Source of the DNA: Tetraselmis striata
Taxonomy: Eukaryota > Chlorophyta > Chlorodendrophyceae > Chlorodendrales > Chlorodendraceae
Direction of reading: 5' to 3'
DNA length: 64,000 nucleotides
Assembly: GCA_006384855.1 (NCBI GenBank)
Contig: VCJN01002974.1
Coordinates: forward strand, 40,264 to 104,263
Shown: positions 9,860 through 21,496 of the stretch, piece by piece
Layout of the letters: each line of letters starts with the position of its first letter
Position numbering within the stretch: the stretch's first letter is position 1
Made by a program: the position numbers and the translations under genes
The notes under the pieces: model-generated
What the model was told of the DNA's origin: nothing
The model's database searches: none
What the model saw: only the letters and a program-made list of their open reading frames with translations

Positions 9860-12011
9860 CTCTCCCGGTTGACGAGTCCTCCCAGAGACAGCGTGAAGCC
9901 CCCCAGATTGCATGGGAACAACGAAACCCCCACATAACTGCGCCAAACCCCCCCTGGAAATATATATGAGGGTTACCCACCTAAAAGGTTGGATCAGGGC
10001 AAATCGCCAGTAAGACCCATAAACCCGGGGTCTTGTTCCTAACCCCCAAGCCGCCCCATCCTGCGATCCGCGCACCCCGACCCCCCGTTTGGTGCAGCTG
10101 CCCCTGCGGGGTGCGCCTGCAGCAGGGGGAGGGGGGGGGGGGGGGGCTGGCGATGTATTAGTTATGAGGCGTGGGAGCTGCTGGCGCTGCCGTGTCTGAA
10201 AACCGACAGGGCGCGCGGCACGCCCCGCCTCACCCGTAGCAGCGCATCATTGCACCATTGCAGCCCAGATGGGCGCACCTGTAGCGAATTGTAAATAATA
10301 GTACAATACTTAGTACCCCACCGCATGTTGGCTTTGGTGTGCCGTTATTTGGGGAAGTCCCGCCACTGGCCTGCAAGCAGTCTTGTGGAATGCTTGACTG
10401 CCTTGCCTGATGCCGTTCCCAGCGGCGCTGTTGCCTACACAGGATGGTCTTGGAGTCCTGCCGAAAAAGGCCGCCGCCGACGAGGCGCTGAAAAGGTGGC
10501 ACAGTCGACAGGCATGGGCCTTGTATCATGGGCAATGACACACTTTATGTTGGAATCTGCCCAATACCCTAGTACCGGCCGATACCCTAGCACCGGCCGG
10601 GCACATGTCCCGCGCGCCTTTGCGCGCGCGTGCCTGTCTCCCGGCCCGCCGGGCGCTCTGCTTTCACTCTCTTCCTGTCCACAGTCCGCGCAGCTCGAGC
10701 CCGGCTCGATGCTCCCACTGTAAGATGCTCCAAGCACTTCCACTCACCATCACCTCCGCGGTTGAGCCGTTAACTTTCGGGGTGCCCCACAGTTGCGCAT
10801 GCGCCCACCCCCGAGGTTGGAATGAGGTGAGGGTCAAATGGGCTCGGCCTGACCTATGATGGCACGTGGATGGCGTCTGTGGAGAGTTGCACATGCCCGC
10901 GTAAGGATCTGGACATGCGGGGTTCCAAGCCTAACCCGGGGAACATTGGTCTACTCTGATCAATTTTCCCCCCCCGGTCTTCTTCTGGTGGGGGAGGGGG
11001 GGCTGGCTGCAGCTGCCGCGAGCAGGCAGTGGAGAGCTCCAGCGGCCAAGTTTGCCCGCGCCATCAGGAGTAAGACCCGATTTTCAAGCACTCATCATCG
11101 TGTAGGCAAGGGGTTCGCCATCTTGCTTGGTGTCTCACCTGCTTTGCCTTTTTGCTTTGCCTCTTTCCTGTTGTGTGCTTTCTGTTCTCCACCTCCAATG
11201 CCGGTCACCGACCACATGGTCTTTTTTTGTGGGTGGCAATGTCCCTTGCCAACGTAGTCGGCACCCCGATGCAAATGCGATGCAAGTTTCCCGGCGAATT
11301 GTGTTTGCGTGAGGTCGTGGTAAAATGTGGGCGTGCTGGGCTTGAATGCGCTGCAGAAATGCCATGAAGAGCGCTGCCGAGAGGAGTGGACATGCCCAGC
11401 CGTGTGCTCCTCGCGACTTGGCATGCATGGCGACTTGCATGGCAATGCATGGCGCCATTGGCTGCGTTGTACGAGATGACGGGGGCGACGCATCACGAGT
11501 GTGGCACGCAAACAATGCAGGCACCGCATCGGCATGCGTGCCCCTGTGCAGCGGCGCGTGTGCTGCGCTTCCGGGCATTGCCGGGAGGTGCGCCTCCCAG
11601 CGGATAATGATAAGGATCTAAATTAAATATATCGCCCATCCACCCCGGTGGCACCCCCCCCCCCCCCCCTCCGCCTACCTCCTTCCTCATACAACGACTT
11701 CTGAGCGGCGGTGGATGTTTTAATAAATAGGACGGTTGTTTTAATGAGACACATCATGCCGCGCCATCGTCGCGGGGCCGGCAAATGTACCATGTGAAAT
11801 CCTTGGGTATTGGGGGGCCGGAGGGTGGTGCCCTAGTATCCATCGCTGGGAAAAGGCCGTGCCCGTGTGAGATTGCGAGCGGAGAGAAGGCACTGCCCGG
11901 GTGAGAGGGGGGCAACGGCACTGACCCGCCCCACCGCGGCGCCGGCCCCTCCGGCCCGGCAGGCCGCCCGATCACCGCGGCAGAGCCCGCCACCCCTCAA
12001 GGGGGGCCCCG
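9860..12011. other. Intergenic region between convergent genes
   Basis: This is the 3' flank of the + gene ending at 9859 and of the - gene ending at 12012. It holds a G tract at 10131-10146, repeat A copy 3, a GCATGCATGGC-rich palindromic patch (11400-11560) and a C tract at 11656-11670. Several frames of 60-150 residues cross it on both strands, but none shows family features or splice context that I trust. Confidence 0.4.
10546..10775 (-). repeat. Dispersed repeat A, copy 3 (inverted)
   Basis: Reverse-complement copy of the 1333-1568 element. It starts on the + strand at TGTTGGAATCTGCCCAATAC and ends near GCGGTTGAGCCGTTAAC. It has two of the short 3' units. Three copies within 10 kb suggest a locally abundant family. 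Confidence 0.7.
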
Positions 12012-14447
12012 TTAGCAGTGCACGTCGATGACGTCGCCGTCATCGCAGTCGAGCCCCTCCGGCGTCTGGTCCGGCTGCACCCGCTCCCCGTCAAACACCA
12101 GCTTGAACGAGGCGCCGGCCGCGATCCAGCCCTCCCCCTCCGCATGCGCCCGGAACGCGTCGATGCACTTTTGGAATGGCGCGCTCTGCCCAGCCGGCGG
12201 GCATTCCAGTTTGGGAGAGGAGGAGGGGGGAGGCATTTCAGCACACACGCAGCGGGGTCACAAGCAGTACTGCATAGCGGACCTAGAGCATGGTGACCTA
12301 GACCTAGACCTAGGGCATGGTGACCTTGACCTAGACCTAGGGCTTGATACGGCGACCCGATAGCGAACGCTCCCACTGTCCGCACGCGATCCCACTCTGG
12401 GGCTTCACACTCAAGGTGTTCACAGGTGCGCCGGATCCGTGCATTGGCGGTGCGCGGCAGTGTAGCGGCAGCCCCGCGCTGTTGGTGGCGGAGCATCGGC
12501 AGCGGGGACCCCCCCCCCCCCCTCCTACCATTGGGGGGGAGGGGGGGGGGGGGGTTCAATAGATGCGGGGGGTCAATAGATGCGGGCCGGAAGCTTGAAA
12601 GGTCCGAGTCCCGAGCGGTAGATTGATAGGTGGATCAAGTGGTGGACAGCGGCGAGACGCATTTGTGGGCTTGCAATGCCAACTTTGCATTTCGATAGTC
12701 ACGTAGGACTAGGGAGGTTGGAGAAGAAGGGGGGGGAGGGGGGGAGAGCCAGCGCCAGCATACCTTTGCTATCTTGACCTTGTACTCCCTGTGCTGGTCG
12801 CAGCGCATCGTCAGCAACACCTGGCAGCGGCGCGGTGATTGGGGTGAAGAGGGAGTGGGTGCGCGAAGGAACGGGGGAAGGGGGGAAGGGGGGGGGGGTC
12901 AACCAACACAGGGACAGAGGCCCTGCGACATTGATTTAGGTTTTTTCCTTAGGGTTTGGTAGCAGTAGGGACTTCGGGTTTGCATGGTCGCTGGGTCACT
13001 AGCCGCTTCGACTGCCGGCAGGAATGGGGGCATGCGGCATGGGAGAGAGAGGGGAAGGGGGGCACCTTGTCCACAGCTGCCTCGGTCGCGGGCGCCTCAC
13101 TCGGGCCGTTCCCCTTGTCGCCGTCGCTCTCCCCATCACTATCGATCACGATCTCCCCGTCGCTGTCGTTGTCGCCGCCGCCGCCCCCGTGCCCCAGGTC
13201 ACCTTCCGTCACCACCGCCTCCTTGGTGGCGTCCTCCAGAGCTCGCATCGCCTCGCTATTCTCTCTGCCGGCGCGCAGCGATGCCTGTCAGATCCCCCCC
13301 CCCCCCCCCCCCTCCCCTCCCCCTTCTCCCTGCTTGCCCTCCTGGATGGCTCTCCCCCCCTCCCCCCCCCCCCCCCCCCCCCCGCCCAAAACACGCCCGT
13401 CACGCATCTACGCACAGCCTTCCCGGCTGGCAGCCACCGCCGCACCGAAGCATCTCTGCCAGCTCGTGGTCCACACCCCCTCCGGTCGGCTCAATCTGCA
13501 GCGGCTGCGCCTGGCTTTGAGGCGGCGTCAGCGCCTGCGTGGCCATCGTCCGCCACGTCATAGCTCAGTGAGGTTCGCGGCAATGCGCAACACCAGGCCA
13601 AAGTGTGTTGTGTGTGTGTGGGTGGGGGGGGGGGGGGGGGGGGTCGCACCCAATCGTCGTCCTCCTCCTCCTCCAGCGCGGCAGCCTTGCGCTTATTGGT
13701 GGCAGCCGCGGCTGAGCGGGCGTTTTTCCGGGCGGCGTCCTCGTCGTCGCTGATGAAGATTACCTGTGCGGGCGTGGCAATTGCCCACCTGTCATCCCGC
13801 ATGCCCACCTACTTGCTGCAGCTTCCATTGTGCAGGGGGGGGCGGGGGGAGTTGATTGCCGCCTCAGGGTCAGAGCGCCCTGTGAGCAGGCCGACTGCAT
13901 AACATTAGAAGCTTTAAACACGCACAGCCGACGGGGCCATGTGGCTGCTCCCGAGCCCCCCTCTCTTCCCCTCCTTCTCTCAAGCCTATTTGTGCTAACC
14001 CCCCCACCCCCCGGCCCGACCGGCGACCGCCTTCCTTACGTGCTACAGCCACTACAGCCACTCGTCAGACATAGGGAGGGGGAGGCGGGGGGGCACGTCG
14101 TCATCATCCGGCCGCCGCGTGGACTGTGCGTTGCGCTCGCGCGCCAGCTGCAGCCGCTTCTCGTGCGTCATGTAGGCGTAGTCGTCGTCGTCATCGTCGT
14201 CGCCGGCCACCGCGCCGCCCTCCCCCGCTACCTCCGCCCCCGCGTCTTCCTCCTCCGACTTACCGCCCCCATAGCCCCACAGGTCGTCGCTGTCACTGGA
14301 GGCCTCCGCCATCGCGGTGCGCTGCGCGCTGCGCGCCCGCCGCGGTGCGACTTCGCTGCTGTCGGGGTGCGGGGCGCGTGGCGGGGGCGTGCGCTTGCGT
14401 GGTCGGCTGCCACCCTGCCGGTGAGTGAGGCCGTCGTCTGCTGGCAC
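12012..14447 (-). CDS. Protein with C-terminal SUMO-like domain (Rad60/Esc2/NIP45 family)
   Basis: Six exons on the minus strand fit in phase: 14447 or 14312 to 14097, 13763-13650, 13534-13446, 13264-13066, 12820-12764 and 12185-12012. This gives about 282 residues from the start at 14312, or 327 from 14447. The first two-thirds is acidic and disordered, with Ser/Asp and Glu runs and SDDED-like SUMO-interaction patches (VIFISDDEDA). The last two exons form a beta-grasp domain: LLTMRCDQHREYKVKIAK, then FKLVFDGERVQPDQTP and GLDCDDGDVIDVHC. That is the RAD60 SUMO-like pattern, and proteins of this family act in genome maintenance with SUMO ligases. Donors are GTGCCC, GTGCGA, GTGCGG, GTGCCC and GTATGC, mostly followed by C runs. 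There is no C-terminal GlyGly, as expected for a non-conjugated SUMO-like domain. The exon 3-4 junction (13446/13264) and the start are the least certain. Exon 1 also contains a perfect GTAAGT that appears not to be used. Confidence 0.75.
12280..12348. repeat. Short tandem repeat in last intron of the SUMO-like gene
   Basis: GACCTAGACCTAGGGCATGG-type units repeat two to three times (GTGACCTAGACCTAGACCTA, then GTGACCTTGACCTAGACCTA). This is an intronic minisatellite. Confidence 0.6.
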
Positions 14448-14739
14448 GCCACAATGCCGAGCTCTCCGCCGTTTTCATCGAAAAGCGCTAGCGACGCAAA
14501 GCAAGAGCCATCACAAGGCGCGCCACACGCGCACACGGCGTTTTTTGCAGCAGCAGGAATAATTAAAATTGAAAGCTACTGGTGGTGGGGGGGGGGGGGG
14601 GGGGATTTGAAAATTTTCTCATTAAACGAAATTTTATTCAATACAAAGAACCTTCTGCTGATGATGGCGAATCCGTATTATACCATACTACCATATTATA
14701 CCGGTGAGGACCACTATCCATATCATCCGTCAATCCGAT

Positions 14740-15877
14740 GAGTACCGACGACCCGCCTGGCCAACCTAATTGGTCACTGCACCGGCGGCGCATATTAATA
14801 TGGTTGTCCAACGCCACCTCAGCCGTGCGATTCGCTTGCGTGACTTCGTGGCCCTCGATCTCAGCTTCCAACATACTGGTGCAGCGGCCTCGCGACTTGA
14901 TACCCTGCGCCTGTACAGCGCGTGCGGGCCGGGCTCCCTATCGCTTTTCCAGTCGGATCACGAGTCCGCCCGCAAGATTCCCCATGCTGCTTATGCGGCC
15001 GCCGCTGCGCGGGTACTGGGCCTTTGCCCGCGCGGAGGTTCCGCGCTTGTCACTTGCCCTGGCCCAACGTGTGGTATTGATCCCTTATGGCTTCGCTCTA
15101 CGGATGGCTCGAACCGGAGCGCTACGGATTTCATCGTGGATCATCTACCCATATGCCCCGTAGCGAACTACAAGCACCGCATGCATACCGCTTTGAAGAA
15201 TCTGTGGGCATCTGTGGCAATTGATGCGGGGGCGGTGCTTGACCGGGACCGCTCGGGAGCCGGCGACTTGACTCTTGAGACGAGTGGGCTGCGCCCAGCG
15301 GACCGCTCGCGGCCGTTGGACCTGACGCTGGCGGGGTGGGGAGCGAGGGGCAGCGTGCGATTACATGATCGACTTCGCGTGCGTGTCCTCCACGACCCCC
15401 ACTTGGAGCAACGACCCCCGCTGGTGCATCCCGGGAATCGCGGCGACCGAGGCGGAGCATGCTAAGTTGGCAGCGGACCGGGCGTCTTCCGCCCCAGTGC
15501 AGGGTGTTCACCGGTACTACCTTTTTGTGGTTGAGGACCGCGGCCGACTCAGGAAGTCCGCTTTGACTGCGGTCTACATCTTCGCGGTGCTGTTGGCTGT
15601 GCGCAACTTCCCTGGCGGTCCTTCCGCCCCGACCTCTTGCTTTCTTCGTGGTCAATCCGTTCAGGCACTTCGAAACTTTGTCGCCGGCCAACCTGCTAAG
15701 TTCCGCCGTCACCTGTCGCGCACACGGCGGGGGCTGTTGCAGCGGGTCTCGGCTTGCGTGCATGGTACCCTGGGCGGCATTCTCTCTGCCGGTGTGCAGA
15801 TGGCCAAGTCTGATGCGTGTGCTCGTGCCCACTCTGCGTCTTCTCATGTTACTGCTTCCACCCCGCAGTCGATGTAG
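14740..15877 (+). pseudogene. C-terminal part of a LINE-like reverse transcriptase polyprotein, frameshifted
   Basis: The frame 14770-15360 reads like the region after the polymerase domain in many algal and fungal non-LTR elements. It has a Cys/His-bearing segment (LVTCPGPTCG, then DFIVDHLPICPVANYKHRMH) followed by an alpha-helical stretch and GLRPADRSRPLDLTLAGW. Near 15360 coding shifts by one base to the frame of 15365-15877, which continues with DYMIDFACVSS, AATEAEHAKLAADRA and HRYYLFVVEDRG. That order matches the known family pattern. The polymerase domain itself is not upstream, so this is a 5'-truncated, frameshifted copy. Assignment rests on pattern memory, not on a search. Confidence 0.5.
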
Positions 15878-18344
15878 AGGACCTTTCTGATTGCCTTTTA
15901 TTTTGGTGATTTCCGATATCGCCTTTTGCTGCTAGCTCATGTAATTAATATCAATAATACGGTTAGTGAATTTTGTTTCGGCCGTTTTGCAGGAAAAATT
16001 ATCCCCTCAGGAAAATTGAGCCCTCAGAAACTTAAGAACCACGGTCCCCTAGAACTTACTCATGTTATGACTGATTTGACACATTTCTGCCCCGGGGGGT
16101 AGGTTGGGGGGTTGCAGGGGGGCAGTGGTATCCCCGAGGCTCACATACACGTAGAACAAAGCGGGCCCGGATTGCAAACTCGGACTACCAGTAGCAAACA
16201 CAATGCAATGCCAGTGAAGGCAGGTGATTGTATTTCGGCGTCAAAATAACACGTTATATGATGCACAACTAAATTTGTGTTCTTGTGATAAGACTTCTGA
16301 CACTCATACATCCCGCCTATTGATCTAGGCTACCGATCTTGTTGATCTTCAAATATCGTCTGCAACATATTTCTCGGTTGTGTATGTGTATAAGTATATA
16401 ATGTACGTAGATATATAGGCGTGTGTATGTGTATGTGTATGTAGGTGTATGATCGATTTTCTACGTATCTGTATGTTTGTATTCGTATATGTGTATGTAT
16501 ATGTATGTAGATATACACGTATGTATATATGTGTATATGTGATTGTGTATGTAAATGGATATGGATATGAATATGGATTTGCATATGCATGCATATGAGA
16601 ATGTGAATTTGAATGGTGTGAATATGTATATATATGTATGATATGCATGAGTACATGTATATGTGCATGTGTATGTACATATCCATGTATGTATTGACCC
16701 AATCAATTAGTGCATGCTATAGTACATCCATGGATGTATGCACATGTAACTATATAAGACACTGCAATACCTACACGTGTGCGTACGGAGCACACTGCTG
16801 CGCTTATTGCTACTCTCACCGCTGTTGGGTGAGATACTGCGGAAAGTCGGCGCGCATGCCGGTTGCTGATGTCATGTACACGCCAAGCGCCAACTCCAAT
16901 CATCCAATCATCAGGAGACTAAGACAGCTATGCACAACACAAATAAGTAATGTTAAGGCCCAACGTTTTTTGGCGGTCGAAGGAAGCCCCCCCTCCTTTC
17001 CTTGCCCTAGGAACCGCCACCTAAAACAACACATTAAATCTTGCGGGCATGCTTGCAAGCATAGTCTTACACATTCAAGCCCATATTCGAAAAGCCGCTA
17101 GATCGGCTATAGTCGTAGATTCAGTGCTGATATAGGAAAACCCCATATTCAGAAAGCCGCTAGATCGTAGATTCTATATTGAACGTTGTAGATCCGGCCT
17201 TCGATCGAACGAACATCCTAGATGAGCGCAAATCTAGGACAAAACGAGGCTAAATTCAGGAAGTCCTAGATTGGCATCGAGGGCCTTTCGGGCCCATCCG
17301 GTACGTAGGCTATCCTGAGCCTCCCGTGCCACTTCGCGAGGCATGCGTCTCGACTTCCGCCTGGTCCACCGCTCAACCACCCGCGCCCGGGTCTCGCCGC
17401 CTATTCAGTGCCGCCTCGCCCGTCCGGCGCCATGCATGTATAGATGCCGATTCCGGGGCCTCAGTCATGATATATTTTTCCGCCCGTTTAGGCTTGCTCT
17501 AGTCCGCGTCGCTCGCCCTTAACCAAACCACACGATGGCGACCGAGGGTGGAGCCGCGCCAACCGCGACTGGCGATCATCAAAACTCACACGGCTCCTCC
17601 CGGCGCTCGGCCACAGTGAACTAGCGGCCCGTCAAGTAACACGGGGAGGGGGTTCTGAGGTTAGGTATCGACGTCGGGTGGGACAGTGAGCAGTGAGCGG
17701 GGATGCGGGCGGTGGTGGCTTTGGGTTGGTGGCCCAATCCCGGCGGCGGTCTGGCGCGGGCAACGCAGCCGAAGAGCGAGATGACGATTTGACGAGGCGG
17801 TTATTATTCGAATATTGGGGTTGTGTGTGTGGGGGGGGGGGGGGGGTGTAGACGATCACTCGCGTTGTCTCCTAGTGCGACATTATCTAGTGCCTCGGCC
17901 GGATATGTTGTATACAACACGAGTATACACCACGGGTCGCGTCGGCATCATTAACGGGTTGTATTAATTTATTTCAGACTGCCAATACTACGCGAGCCAC
18001 GCTCCTAATAGAAGCGTCGCCCCCTGAGTTGTTGTAGCTCGCTGAACCAGCATCACACCACCGGTTCCGACTAGGGCACTGTGGAGGAGCAACCATCAGT
18101 CGGCAGCCGACCGGGGAAGGAAGGTACATAGGTTTCGGATTTGGGACGAGTAACGGGAGGGTTGGCCGGCTGCGGCCGAGTACGAGCGGCGTCGGATCCC
18201 GTACGCCGGGAGTTCCTTGGCAGTCATGTAGCGGTGGCGGCTCCATCACGTGACGCCCTTATTGCGCCTCTTGCTCGGGGTGCACAGAGGTATGTCACAC
18301 TCCGGAACTTGTAGGCTGACTTCTCCTCCCCCAACAGAGACACC
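15878..18344. other. AT-balanced intergenic region
   Basis: No gene is supported. It contains the TATG satellite (16375-16690), two near-identical segments CATATTC-GAAAGCCGCTAGATCG at 17082-17103 and 17142-17167, and a G tract at 17831-17846 next to (GT)n. Small Tyr/Ile/His-rich frames over the satellite are artefacts of the repeat. Confidence 0.5.
16375..16690. repeat. Degenerate (TATG/TGTA)n satellite
   Basis: About 315 bp consists almost only of TATG, TGTA and TATA words (for example GTATGTGTATGTGTATGTAG). It is AT-rich low complexity with no coding signal. Confidence 0.85.
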
Positions 18345-18797
18345 GTGATCTCCGACCTAACCGACAGAATCACACACACAGTCCCGTGCATCAACATCCC
18401 CGATCGCCTAGCGGACGCCCAAGCAGGGGCAACCGAAGGTCCTAGCGCCGCCCAAGCACCAACCCTGCTCCCCACGACCATGCTACCCCCTCACTTCCGC
18501 CCTAAACACTGCAAACCGGACGCAGTACGCATCGTCGGATTCGACTATGACCCGGCCACCGAAACCATATCTCCTAGCACCGATCCCAGAGCAGTCCAAA
18601 AAATACAGATAATCGAATTCAAATACTGTAATGATCTCAATCATGCCACCGTGCACGCTTTCATCCGCAGAGAATACCAACACATGGTGAGCGCACTACG
18701 TCAACAAGGCTGGCAGTGTCCGATTGAAATCATCCCCGCCACCCTCAGCCGCAGCGGCACCATGCACAAACTCACACTCGAAGCCCTCCATAGATAG
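18345..18797 (+). pseudogene. Retroelement fragment with restriction-like endonuclease motif
   Basis: A 150-residue frame. Its second half resembles the C-terminal endonuclease-like domain carried by several non-LTR elements: KPDAVRIVGFDYDP, then KIQIIEFKYCNDLNHATVH, then a helical stretch with ALRQQGW and a terminal IIPATLSRSGT segment. The D...E-x-K arrangement (D in the VGFDYD strand, IIEFK) fits a PD-(D/E)XK nuclease core. The first 45 residues look unrelated. No polymerase lies upstream, so it is probably a truncated insertion. It could be a separate fragment of the same family as 14740-15877. Confidence 0.5.
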
Positions 18798-20143
18798 CCT
18801 CACGGTCCTCTGCCCCAAGAAGCAACCCCCGGACAAACCCTTTCCGCCGCCGCCGCTACAGAGGCGGACAATCCGCCTCTGTAGGAAACTCCAACGACAC
18901 TCAATCGGATGGCTACATACTCTCCTCCGCATATCCCGACAGTTCCTCAAACCTGCCATGTCCAACCCTAGTACCTCCCAAAAACCCCGCACGCACACCC
19001 ACCGTGAGCGTACACGCTTTCCGCAGACCACCGTACACGACACTTCCGCCACGGGAGGGGAGGACAATACCAAGCGGACGGTATGGAAGGAGGAGGGGCG
19101 CGGGCGACAAGGAGGATGGCCGGAAGCTGCATCCGTAATCCCTAGGATTCCCACAACGGTTGGATAAAGCAGGTCCTAAAAGCAACTCGGCTTGGGCAAT
19201 GGAGAGCAGCAAGTCAGCACGTTGTAAATCAATTTCAATTTCATCTACGTACGGATTCGAACTATTCAGAGGTAGTCCGTCCGACATCCGGGCCCCACAC
19301 TTGAAACTCATCGTATTTCTAAAGGCACTTCAAGTAGGGGATAGTATTTAGTAATTCATTATGCTATTCCGGGAGGTATTCAGGCGGAACTGGATTCAAC
19401 TAAAGTTGGTACCCTGAACTGCATGCCCTTCAGCGCAACTCTGCTTTGGACCTCCCATGACGCCATGGTGGTCATCATGCCAGTTTTGCCCATAGTACTG
19501 GGCCCATACTTTCTGTTGGTACATATATCTATAGGTGCCAAAATCCCGGAATGTTGAAAGAGCGGGTTGAATTATTCTGCAATCATTCTAAATCTAGAAT
19601 GATTCTCAGAATCATTTTGAGAATCTTTGAAACATCTAAACACTGGCGAAAAGAGCGCGCGCGCCCGTCCTTCGTCTGCATATCTGGGCATCTACGGGTG
19701 CCCTGTACTCGCGTCCCCTAGCGACTGCCTCGTACAGGTACTGTCGTACAGTACATGCCTCGACTGCCTCATCGACTACTCATCGTGCACGAGTTCATGT
19801 ACCTAGGTACGTACAGAGGAACAGTGCTCGCTAATACTCGTACGCTATATCGTCGCAGATCGAGAGGGCAAATTAAATGAAGTTGGTTATAATGTGTTCA
19901 GTCAGCGTCAGATTAATTATTATTATTAATGCCAGGAGTACCCGTATTGCTCCTGTTATGCTGTTGATATTAATCCTGATCATGATGATGCTGATACTAA
20001 CTGCTTTTAGTCGTAAAAACATGCATGTGACGTCCCACATAACAATGCGTGCCAGAAGGATGAGAAGGCCGGCATGCCTACTTCACATTTACTGCTGCAA
20101 GTAGCTAGCCAATAACATTATTACACCAAATCACCAAATTTGA
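18798..20143. other. Region without a supported gene
   Basis: Frames at 18724-19167 and 18913-19311 are basic or mixed and show no family features. 19548-19640 carries an AT-rich ATTCT/AGAAT repeat that matches 22390-22480. 19860-20140 is AT-rich. Confidence 0.4.
19548..19640 (+). repeat. ATTCT-rich flank repeat, left copy
   Basis: It starts GGAATGTTGAAAGAG and continues with interleaved ATTATTCT, AATCATTCT and AGAATGATT words, ending near TTTGAAACATCTAAAC. The same opening (GGAATGTTGAAAGAATG) and words occur at 22394-22480 in the same orientation, so the pair brackets the hAT-like gene at 20144-21742. Confidence 0.55.
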
Positions 20144-21214
20144 TCAATTCGCGCCCTCATCAACATTGGCTAGCGCAGCATCACCAATATCTCCCTTGCG
20201 GTTGGTGGCGTTACCAGTAACTTTCGAAGATGCGGCAGCAGCATCCATCGCAGCCATCTCTTGGAGCAGCATATCCTCTATCATACCTACCATCTCCTCA
20301 TCTATGGAATCAAGCAGCCGCATGTTGACATAGCAAAACATCAGCTTCACTACGCGCTGATGTTTTAGAGCAGCCCGCCCTTTTGTTTGAATCAGTTTGT
20401 GTATGCTGTTCATGCGCTCTACGGGCGTTGCGGTAGGTGCAAGCGACAAAACCCTGACTGCTATCTCAGACAACTTCTTTGCAGACTTCACAATCTTGCC
20501 CATTGTCTTCCACCATGTAATAGCGCAGTTACCATTGCTCATGGCAGCTTGGCAGTACATGATAGCCTCAGACACACAGTGAGGCAGCTTGCCCAAGTTG
20601 TGGTCCCGCAAGTACTTCTCCTTCAACCGCGCAAACTCCCGCTGGTGAGTCTGCTCAGCAAAGTCCTTCATCATGCCATAACCGCCATCGCCGTTGTGGA
20701 ACTTCATGGACTCGTTGACGCACTGGGCTAGTTCCACGTCATCGCAAAACTTGCCAAAGATCTTCTGGAATGCGCCAATAGCATTCAAAGGAAGCTCTTC
20801 AACAAGCCGGCATAGGAAAGGATCCAGGAAATAGGCCACCATGTGAACATCATCGTAAAGCCCAGCTTGAATGCGACCAGTCGCTCCCCATCTAGCATGG
20901 AAGGCACGGAAAGCTTTCACAGACAAAGGCTCTTGCCCATCCAGCAGCACACCATCAAGCGCTCCGGAGGTCCATTGTGCCACATCGTTGCCAATGTGCA
21001 GCATGATGAGGTACACGAAGGAAACTCTCGTGGTGTTGCCCTCGATGAACTGCAGGGCGTCGCTGACAGGCAGCAACAGGTTCACAGCGCACTGCATGTC
21101 CTCCCACTTGGACCTGGTATCGACAACATCCAGGAACAGCTCCCGGTTTGCCACAGCGCTGCCATCCTTGTTTTGTACGAACGATGGTGCTGGCGCTGAG
21201 GCAATAATGGACAA
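20144..21214 (-). CDS. hAT-family transposase, C-terminal half
   Basis: An uninterrupted 356-residue frame. The part near residues 230-310 carries the hAT C-terminal dimerisation signature: ITWWKTMGK, a helix, IAVRVLSLAPTATPVERMNS, then HKLIQTKGRAALKHQRVVKL and MFCYVNMRLLD. Upstream residues 15-200 look like the alpha-helical insertion and RNase H-like core region. The N-terminal BED finger and first catalytic Asp are not in this frame. A Cys-rich frame lies upstream at 21742-21497 on the same strand and may be the preceding exon. The gene may be a spliced transposase or a domesticated or truncated copy. A decayed paralogue is at 40084-40370. Confidence 0.6.
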   Translation of the reverse strand: MSIIASAPAPSFVQNKDGSAVANRELFLDVVDTRSKWEDMQCAVNLLLPVSDALQFIEGNTTRVSFVYLIMLHIGNDVAQWTSGALDGVLLDGQEPLSVKAFRAFHARWGATGRIQAGLYDDVHMVAYFLDPFLCRLVEELPLNAIGAFQKIFGKFCDDVELAQCVNESMKFHNGDGGYGMMKDFAEQTHQREFARLKEKYLRDHNLGKLPHCVSEAIMYCQAAMSNGNCAITWWKTMGKIVKSAKKLSEIAVRVLSLAPTATPVERMNSIHKLIQTKGRAALKHQRVVKLMFCYVNMRLLDSIDEEMVGMIEDMLLQEMAAMDAAAASSKVTGNATNRKGDIGDAALANVDEGAN

Positions 21215-21496
21215 GCGCCCTGACGCGAGCCCTCCCCATTATCTGGACCAGGTGTAGCTTCAGTGGGTGCTGGCGCGAGCGGTGCTGGTGTTGGTCGCGT
21301 TGGTGGCGCTAGTGGCCTTGATTGTGATAGTGGCCTTGCGGGGCTTGGCGCGCCTGTAATACCGTGGATATACTCAGCATTTTTGAAGAGAGCGGACAGT
21401 GAGACAGGCGACGCATAAAGGCGTTAAGGAATCAGGGGAACGAACATACTCTGTGAGACGGCAGAGGCGAGAAGGGATGAAGCCGCAATGTCCGCG

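Noticed and set aside
9093..10075. Arg/Ala-rich frames on both strands over 9.1-10.1 kb
   Set aside because: GC-rich shadows of exon 4 of the 6601-9859 gene.
12956..13753. Plus-strand 265-residue Pro/Arg frame
   Set aside because: It crosses several homopolymers and lies antisense to the exons of the SUMO-like gene, which have consistent phases and a recognisable domain.
16330..16706. Tyr/Ile/His-rich frames
   Set aside because: Translation of the TATG satellite with no initiation or splice context.
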